From: a bacterium
GTDB lineage: Bacteria; Verrucomicrobiota; Kiritimatiellia; UBA8416; CAMZLY01
Length of the DNA stretch: 12,649 bases
Direction of reading: 5' to 3'
NCBI GenBank assembly: GCA_030632465.1
Contig: DAOVUR010000034.1
Span: forward strand, 1 to 12,649
The notes under the pieces are model-generated. The model was not told the DNA's origin and ran no database searches. It worked only from the letters and a program-made list of their open reading frames with translations. The position numbers and the translations under genes are program-made. Shown one piece after another: positions 6,616-12,649 of this stretch (position 1 is its first letter; the number at the start of each line of letters is the position of its first letter).

Positions 6616-6663
6616 GGTTGAACGATAATCGTCCGCCAGCATCCTCGCCCGCTATCGTCAACC
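6616..6663. repeat. Inverted repeat (11-bp stem with one bulge) between propeller and macroglobulin genes
   Basis: GGTTGAACGATA (6616-6627) pairs with TATCGTCAACC (6653-6663), leaving one bulged A and a loop of about 25 nt. A run of six T (6666-6671) follows on the plus strand, the arrangement of an intrinsic terminator for rightward transcription. However, both flanking genes run leftward, and in that direction no T-run follows. For the macroglobulin transcript it may act as a 3' structure without a U-tract. The 271-bp gap 6450-6720 otherwise holds only this hairpin, the 14-bp tandem repeat and presumably the propeller promoter. Confidence 0.45.
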
Positions 6664-6692
6664 CGTTTTTTGGCCAGAGAAAGGAACTTTTT

Positions 6693-6725
6693 TCAGTTCT
6701 CTGTCCTCAGTTCTCTGATCTCAGT
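6693..6725. repeat. 14-bp tandem repeat overlapping the macroglobulin stop codon
   Basis: TCAGTTCTCTGTCC (6693-6706) is followed by TCAGTTCTCTGATC (6707-6720) and a partial third unit TCAGT (6721-6725). The third unit contains the complement of the TGA stop (6721-6723) of the macroglobulin gene. GAACT (6684-6688) and AGTTC (6695-6699) just before can form a small hairpin. Confidence 0.6.
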
Positions 6726-9700
6726 CTTTTATCTCTATCTTAATCTCATCAGAGTTGGCTCGTAGTTCCGGTGCATACATAGCGTACGCTTTTGTCGGTA
6801 ATGCGCTAAACTTACCGGGGATCTCGGCGCGCATACGGTATGAGACTGAATGTTTGCCGCGCGCCAGTTTTTGGACAAATAGGCAGACTTTCTCATCGCG
6901 CAGCTCCATATACGCACCTAATGAATTTCCGTTATATCCACTACGAACATCAACAGGCTCAAAACCGGCGACTTTCATATCTTCAAAGATTATATATTCA
7001 TAATCGTTCTTGCTCTGGATTTCCAGTTCTATCTCTACTAAGTCGCCGCTTGTAATCTCGTCCATATTTGCAATCGGTAGCCGTTCATATTTCTCTACCT
7101 TCTGATCCAGCGCCTGACCATGAGCACCAGAAACCTTGATCTTCTTATCTACTTTGACCAGCTTGTAATATTTACGATCTACTTTTATTTCTAGGCCGGC
7201 TTTTGTAATAAAATCTTCCAACGAAAAATAAGTTAAGTACGCATTAAAATATACTGGCCCCTCACCTTTACGACGTACTTCAATTGTATGCTTGCCGCCA
7301 GTAACATCTGCACCTGTTAATACGAACTTATTATTAAAGGTGAAAAGATTCTCAGCAGTAATATGCTCTTCTTGTCGCTTCTTACCATCAATATATATTT
7401 CAACAGTCATATCAGGCTTATCTTCGCCACTAGCCTTCAAGTAGTCAGCCATAGCTTCAATACAGATTGCAGTATCTCGTGTGGAATTCCAGTAGGTGGA
7501 GTTCTTACGGTTATTGAGCAGATACTTAACCAGCCCGGCAGCCTTATCGCTCTTAGGTGCAGTTGCGGCAAGAAGTTTAAGATAGTACGCTTGTGCTTCA
7601 TATTCACTTCCATACCACGACCACCAGTAAGAACCATTTTGTAACTCTAGGTAGGCTGTCTGGTTCTCTTTATCTTCGACTAGATATTGATCAATATTCC
7701 TGATAAGCATATCACGCTTTGCAATCTGCTTCTGTTGATGTAATGCAAGCCCGTACATTGATTTTGCATAGACGGCCAGATGCGTTCTGTCACGATAAAG
7801 AAATGCGTCCATCTCCTTGTTATGCAATTTAGCATCGGCAAGAACCATATAAACAAATGCATCAAGGTGACTCGCACGCTCCTTCCAAGGCTCAGTTTTT
7901 GTAGGTGCATTCTTCAGCTTAGTAGTCTCTTTAGTCTGATAGTTCTGTAGCCACGCTACGCCACGAGTAATCATTGCTTCATCTACTCCAGCGCCATAGC
8001 GACGTGCAGTTTGTAAGCCATGCACAACATACGCAGTAGTGTGCGGTGATGAGCGTTCACCCCAGCCGGAGAACCATCCCCAGCCGCCATCAGCAAGTTG
8101 CATATTTGCAAGCCGTTTAACGCCGGCACGCAGCATAGCACCTAATTCTTCTTCATCGAACACTGGGTTACTGTTCCACTGTTTCCACTGCTTAGCACGC
8201 TCAATATCATCACCAATTTCCTGAGCATTTAAGTTAGTGCGCTTATCTTTGATTGCACTTAGATCAAGTCCCATATCTTTTAAGATTTTCTGAGTCAGTA
8301 CAGCTGGCAGAAATCTATTTAATGTCTGTTCAGTACAGCCGTACGGATAGTCCGCAAGATATGGCAGAGCATCAACCATGGCCGCGGCCAGTGATGGTGA
8401 ATATCTTATTTCTAGGCGCGACTCATTAATACGCCGTTCTTCAGGTACATTAATCTTTAGCTTTGATTTTCTCTTCTTACGTCTAACGACACCAGAGAAA
8501 GATTCTGTCTTAAGGATACCATGCACATAAACAGGGAAGCGCATCTCCATTGCGTCAGACTCCTCATCAGTAAGAGCTTTCATGCGAATGACCGCTTCAC
8601 CTTCTTTAAGAACTTTTACACGCCAGTCAACACGCAGCTCACCGCCCGCAGGGATTGTAACTATTTTATTCGTAAGATCCGTATGTTTAGCAGCAGCAGT
8701 TAGTGGTATCGCTTCCAAGCAGTTGCCGTCAAATTCTAAAACTGCCCTAACTTGTTTTTCAGTTTTTAGATAGTTATGGATATTGGCGGAGAGTACAACT
8801 TCATCAGTCTCAACAAAGAAACGTGGTGCCTGCATACGCAACATAAGATTTTTTGCGGTCACAACTTCGGAACTTCCTTCGCCGACCAATGTGCCATGCC
8901 CCATTGCCCAAGTCTTGATTGACCAGCCTGTAAGATTGTCAGGCATATTAAACTTAACTGTAGCCAGCCCATTGGAATCAGTCATGAAATTACCATTCCA
9001 GTATGCGGTATCAGCAAAGCTTTTGCGTATAACCGGTGCCGCCTCAGTAACGCTAGCACTGCCACCACCAAAAGTTGCACCCTGGTCGCTATCTACCACA
9101 TCCTCCATAGCAGTAAACCCGACAGTTGACTCCGTTGCGGAATCTATGCTAACGGACTTCATGGCGCCTGCCATAGGTGCTGCTGCTTGCATGCGTCTGT
9201 TTCCTCTACTCTTCTCTTTCTTGAGCGAGTCACTTTTATCCTCGCCAAACTGATCGGCAATTAGATGACCAAAGACACCGAGGTTATTCATGCGCGGCTT
9301 CTTCGGTAATGCAATGTTTCTGAACATTCTGCTGACATTTGAGAGAGTGGACACGTTATGTGAACGACGCCATTTCCAGAAGAACTCTTTAATATCAGAA
9401 ACGTTTGTTCCGCCTGAAATATAATCAAGTGCACGATCATAAACAGTAAGCACCATAGAGCCAGCAAATGGCTTGCCAAGAAAATCTGTTACTTTAACTT
9501 TTACAGACGCTTCTTCACCCGGTAGATATTTTTCGGCAGAAGCTATAGCTTCTACATTAAGAATGCGTTTTTCTGGTGGCACAATAATTTCACGTATCTC
9601 TGTATAGATTCGGCCATCACTGATAGTTAATGCTTCAACAAAGAAGTTCGGCATATCCTTCTTGGTGATATCAATATCGGTAATACTGTTTTTACCATTA

Positions 9701-12649
9701 ATACGTAATATGCTCGGTATTTTATACTTACCATTTGTAGCTCTAACAAACAGTAGTACAGTGCTGTTTTTACGATCTGTGCTTACCATTAGTTCTGCTT
9801 TATCACCGTTAGCATATTCCTTCTGATCAGGTGTAAGTTCAATCTCATTAAAACGGAAATCTTTTCCATCAAAACCTTTTCCGCGTATACAGAAAATGTA
9901 TGCACCTTCAATAGTATGTTTCTTTGCGTCGGTAAGTTTATATGAGAAGCGGTACTGACCAGCCATACGCGCTTTAATCTGAATAGCGGCAACTCCCTTA
10001 TCATCGGTATCAAGATTCCACTGCTGCACAGTATTCTCTACAGGCTTACCATCTTTATCATATTTGATTTTATAAAGATTAAGAACACCCTTACCTTTAA
10101 CCGGCTTATTATCTAATGTCTGTGCGGAGAAGTTGGCATGGACAACATCGCCAACATTGTAGTAACCACGATCTAGCCAGGCATAAACCTTGAAAGGCTT
10201 TCTGGCGACAAGCACACTGCCATTACCAACAATTGTGCGGCGCGATTCATCAGTAACTTCTACTGTGATCTCATAACGGTGATCAGTGTCACTATGCATT
10301 GCTTTTGCCAGGGCAGTATCAATCTTTATCTCCGCACCGCCTTCGTCATCCAGTTGAAAAGCTGCATCGGCAATTACTTCTGGCGGATTACGTGGTGCTG
10401 GCCACCACCAACCACGCGGACGTACACATCCCCACAGCCCCCAGCCAGGATACCAGTCGTAATCTGATGCAAACCACCAGTAGCCGCGCCCATAAAACCA
10501 ATCCCATTTTCCGATTGGATACCAGTTCTTGCTATGGGAATAGCGTAAAATCTTATACTTAGCTTTAGCTTTGGTTACCGGTGCGCCAAAATAATATTTA
10601 GCAGTAACTGTAGCTGTAATTTTTTCACCCAACATGACCGGCTCAGAAGGCGCATCAACAGTAACTTCAAATTCAGGTTTTTTATACTCTTCTACTCTAA
10701 AATGTCCGCCGCCGAGACTTCTACCTTTTTGCCAGACATAAGCGTAATATTGACCCAGTGTTGCGTCAGACGGGAGAGTAAACTCACTATTAAGGCCGCC
10801 ATATTCATCGGTTTTAAAAGTCTTCTCAAAAACCTTTTCCCCCTTTGGATTCTTGATAATAATGCCAAAGTCTTGATTAGCATATGCGGAAACATCTTCT
10901 TGATCGTAACGTGCATGACGAATCCAATATTTAAACTTCACGCTCTGTGCCGGACGATAGACAGGCCGATCAGTAATCATAAATACTTTCTTTCGGTCAT
11001 ATTCATCATAATCTCTACTATTATACCAAATGCCAGAAAAACCCATATATGCAAAACGCCCCTCAGCATTACGAGCAGTAATCAGCCACTGATAATTCTT
11101 TTTGTATTGATTTGATCCGACAATGCATTGACCATTTTGATCAGTTGTTTCTTCGAAACTTGCAGTAGTGAGGTTATATCTTCTGCCCTTATTATCTTTT
11201 TTATTTATGTACTGACGATTATAGCCAAAGAAGTCTATCTTCATATTCTGCACAGGCGCGCCAGTAACAGCATCAGCCATAAAAAAGTATGCCTTATCGC
11301 GCATATGTTTTTGCACAATAACAGTATCGTTAATCCAGATAATGATATTGCTCGTATTACCATCTTTCATCGTGGCAGTAAGCAGATATGCGCCAGCTTG
11401 TTTTAATGGTGTCGTAACAGTGATGCGTTTATCAAAATGTTTCTTGCTTGGTTTAATCGCCAAGTCCCATGTTGCAACTTCAGCACCAATATATTTCTTC
11501 TGGTCTTTTGTAACTAAGCGATGCCCAATATCACCTATATTCATATCCTCCCACTTTAGATTATTGGGGTTACTGCTAATATATGCCTGAACATCTTTTA
11601 GTAGTTGTGGAACTAATACTTTTTGAGCCTTTAAATGAACACTCTTTCCATTACGGAACCTAAACTGCACTTCAGCATCAACACCGGCAGGAAAAGTTGC
11701 AGTTGTCTCAAATTGTCCCCAGTTGCCAACAATCTGCTGAATTCTATTAGTGTCATTAGCTTTTTTCCAGAACTCAACAGCGCGATCGTACTGACGACGA
11801 TTTTCAAAAATCCGTGCTAGTGCTTTGTTATTATTGGTCTCTTTGTAAATCTTAATATAATTACAATCATCAGGAAGCGGAAAGCGTTTCACGCCAGTAG
11901 CCAGTTTTGCCATAGCTTCTTTTTCACCTAATGTGTGTAGGGAATAAGTTGATGTCTGAGGATTATCTTTTAAGTCACCAGGCTTCTCACTACCTCCGAA
12001 ATAACCATGATCAATTTCACGCGCAAAAAACCAGCCGTAAGAACTCATTGTCTGTACACCGAATTGACTAGATAAAAAATTCGCATAATCATTCATGATA
12101 CTATTTTTACAACTAGCATCTGTCTCAATAGCGGCATTCATCATCCAGCGCCAGCGTTCACCATCGTTTGCAGAGGCGCGGTAGCTTTGTGGAACATGAT
12201 AGAATACAGGAGTGTCATTTTCATCAACTGGCGCACCACCACTGTTCGAATAATAATTGTTATATCCAGCGGCGTAATCAGGTAACTTGCTGAGATCTGT
12301 CAGATATTGTAGACGCCACGCTTGACGATAATTATTATGGGCAGATAAAGTGTTGGCAAACTGTTGATAAAATCCTGCTGTAAGTTTCTCGTTTCTTAAC
12401 TGTGCTACAGAAACTGCTTGATCTAACAGCTGTAAACTACGAACACGATCACGTTCATTACTTCTAGTATACTTTCCCCCACCGCGATGATTACCCCTAC
12501 GGAATTCTCCGGCAATGATATATCCGTAGTGAGTTGTAGTAGCGTAATAGTTCGCAGCCCGTGCAAGAAGTTTCCAGTTGTCACTATGAATTTTTATTAC
12601 ATCCTCAGCAAATGCATCCGTTTTATTGTGCTGTCTAAGAGAACTATAA
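6721..12649 (-). CDS. Giant thioester alpha-2-macroglobulin family protein (N-terminus cut by window edge)
   Basis: Probable envelope protease-trap protein of the bacterial alpha-2-macroglobulin family (E. coli YfhM-like). The frame has no stop from 12649 to the TGA at 6721: 1,975 residues are visible and the true start lies beyond the right edge. The ATG at 12144 is internal, because 168 open in-frame codons precede it and continue a helical, repeat-like N-terminal region (RRGNHRGGGKYTRSNERDRV). In order (visible numbering): helical region 1-300; MG domains, with MG2 signature FMITDRPVYRPAQ near 556-568; aromatic-rich insertion 709-750; more MG domains; bait-like linker about 1128-1207; A2M domain from 1208 (RKSFADTAYWNG, MPDNLTGWSIKTWAM); thioester domain with PYGCTEQ, Cys1438 and Gln1441 (Cys codon 8337-8335), then ADGGWGWFSGWGE; C-terminal MG domain about 1858-1975. 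The CxEQ thioester is intact, so covalent trapping is possible. It is longer than YfhM (about 1,650). Signal peptide and any PBP1C partner are out of view. Confidence 0.93.
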   Translation of the reverse strand, partial: YSSLRQHNKTDAFAEDVIKIHSDNWKLLARAANYYATTTHYGYIIAGEFRRGNHRGGGKYTRSNERDRVRSLQLLDQAVSVAQLRNEKLTAGFYQQFANTLSAHNNYRQAWRLQYLTDLSKLPDYAAGYNNYYSNSGGAPVDENDTPVFYHVPQSYRASANDGERWRWMMNAAIETDASCKNSIMNDYANFLSSQFGVQTMSSYGWFFAREIDHGYFGGSEKPGDLKDNPQTSTYSLHTLGEKEAMAKLATGVKRFPLPDDCNYIKIYKETNNNKALARIFENRRQYDRAVEFWKKANDTNRIQQIVGNWGQFETTATFPAGVDAEVQFRFRNGKSVHLKAQKVLVPQLLKDVQAYISSNPNNLKWEDMNIGDIGHRLVTKDQKKYIGAEVATWDLAIKPSKKHFDKRITVTTPLKQAGAYLLTATMKDGNTSNIIIWINDTVIVQKHMRDKAYFFMADAVTGAPVQNMKIDFFGYNRQYINKKDNKGRRYNLTTASFEETTDQNGQCIVGSNQYKKNYQWLITARNAEGRFAYMGFSGIWYNSRDYDEYDRKKVFMITDRPVYRPAQSVKFKYWIRHARYDQEDVSAYANQDFGIIIKNPKGEKVFEKTFKTDEYGGLNSEFTLPSDATLGQYYAYVWQKGRSLGGGHFRVEEYKKPEFEVTVDAPSEPVMLGEKITATVTAKYYFGAPVTKAKAKYKILRYSHSKNWYPIGKWDWFYGRGYWWFASDYDWYPGWGLWGCVRPRGWWWPAPRNPPEVIADAAFQLDDEGGAEIKIDTALAKAMHSDTDHRYEITVEVTDESRRTIVGNGSVLVARKPFKVYAWLDRGYYNVGDVVHANFSAQTLDNKPVKGKGVLNLYKIKYDKDGKPVENTVQQWNLDTDDKGVAAIQIKARMAGQYRFSYKLTDAKKHTIEGAYIFCIRGKGFDGKDFRFNEIELTPDQKEYANGDKAELMVSTDRKNSTVLLFVRATNGKYKIPSILRINGKNSITDIDITKKDMPNFFVEALTISDGRIYTEIREIIVPPEKRILNVEAIASAEKYLPGEEASVKVKVTDFLGKPFAGSMVLTVYDRALDYISGGTNVSDIKEFFWKWRRSHNVSTLSNVSRMFRNIALPKKPRMNNLGVFGHLIADQFGEDKSDSLKKEKSRGNRRMQAAAPMAGAMKSVSIDSATESTVGFTAMEDVVDSDQGATFGGGSASVTEAAPVIRKSFADTAYWNGNFMTDSNGLATVKFNMPDNLTGWSIKTWAMGHGTLVGEGSSEVVTAKNLMLRMQAPRFFVETDEVVLSANIHNYLKTEKQVRAVLEFDGNCLEAIPLTAAAKHTDLTNKIVTIPAGGELRVDWRVKVLKEGEAVIRMKALTDEESDAMEMRFPVYVHGILKTESFSGVVRRKKRKSKLKINVPEERRINESRLEIRYSPSLAAAMVDALPYLADYPYGCTEQTLNRFLPAVLTQKILKDMGLDLSAIKDKRTNLNAQEIGDDIERAKQWKQWNSNPVFDEEELGAMLRAGVKRLANMQLADGGWGWFSGWGERSSPHTTAYVVHGLQTARRYGAGVDEAMITRGVAWLQNYQTKETTKLKNAPTKTEPWKERASHLDAFVYMVLADAKLHNKEMDAFLYRDRTHLAVYAKSMYGLALHQQKQIAKRDMLIRNIDQYLVEDKENQTAYLELQNGSYWWSWYGSEYEAQAYYLKLLAATAPKSDKAAGLVKYLLNNRKNSTYWNSTRDTAICIEAMADYLKASGEDKPDMTVEIYIDGKKRQEEHITAENLFTFNNKFVLTGADVTGGKHTIEVRRKGEGPVYFNAYLTYFSLEDFITKAGLEIKVDRKYYKLVKVDKKIKVSGAHGQALDQKVEKYERLPIANMDEITSGDLVEIELEIQSKNDYEYIIFEDMKVAGFEPVDVRSGYNGNSLGAYMELRDEKVCLFVQKLARGKHSVSYRMRAEIPGKFSALPTKAYAMYAPELRANSDEIKIEIKD

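Noticed and set aside
8783..9253. 156-residue plus-strand frame inside the macroglobulin gene
   Set aside because: Antisense to the bait/A2M-domain coding sequence, which shows family motifs; no ribosome binding site or recognisable domain.
6721..12144. Macroglobulin gene starting at the ATG at 12144 (1,807 aa)
   Set aside because: The frame continues without a stop to the window edge and encodes plausible protein, so this ATG is internal.
1..12649. CRISPR array, tRNA, rRNA, insertion sequence or phage genes
   Set aside because: I saw no spaced direct repeats of CRISPR type, no tRNA cloverleaf, no rRNA sequence and no transposase or integrase motif on either strand.

Overview
The window looks like an ordinary chromosomal stretch of a Gram-negative-type, anaerobic or fermentative bacterium of moderate-to-low GC (about 40-45% by eye). 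A very large thioester alpha-2-macroglobulin, a cytoplasmic beta-propeller protein, a pyruvate phosphate dikinase with a lysine-rich tail, and short repeats between genes together suggest the PVC group, perhaps Lentisphaerota or a relative. That placement is inference; no rRNA or other marker gene is present.

Layout. (1) 1-2170, minus: ppdK, pyruvate phosphate dikinase, with its C-terminus beyond the left edge. (2) 2292-2780, minus: a YacP/NYN-type PIN-like nuclease 121 bp upstream of ppdK. (3) 2944-3714, plus: an acetolactate decarboxylase carrying a lipoprotein signal peptide, divergent from the nuclease gene. (4) 3715-3880: intergenic DNA built from nested and direct repeats between two convergent genes. 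(5) 3881-4555, minus: a CPBP (CAAX/Abi) intramembrane metalloprotease. (6) 4556-4764: divergent intergenic region with a hexamer repeat and a promoter. (7) 4765-5310, plus: an exported, acidic, low-complexity protein of unknown function. (8) 5343-6449, minus: a cytoplasmic beta-propeller protein. (9) 6450-6720: intergenic DNA with a hairpin and a 14-bp tandem repeat. (10) 6721 to the right edge, minus: a giant alpha-2-macroglobulin family protein, open through the window edge, so its true N-terminus is not in view.

How they fit together. Most neighbours are on opposite strands, so they are probably separate transcription units. Only yacP-like/ppdK could be co-transcribed. PPDK and acetolactate decarboxylase both act around pyruvate (PEP-pyruvate interconversion, and acetolactate to acetoin), but nothing in the sequence shows shared regulation. 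The macroglobulin is a probable envelope protease trap; its usual partner, a PBP1C-type peptidoglycan synthase, is not visible. I see no mobile element, CRISPR array, tRNA or rRNA. The most interesting items are the Trp/Tyr-rich insertion and bait-like linker in the macroglobulin, the apparently exported acetolactate decarboxylase, the Lys-rich tail on PPDK, and the likely leaderless small secreted protein beside the CPBP protease. I do not see a clear new multi-gene system.
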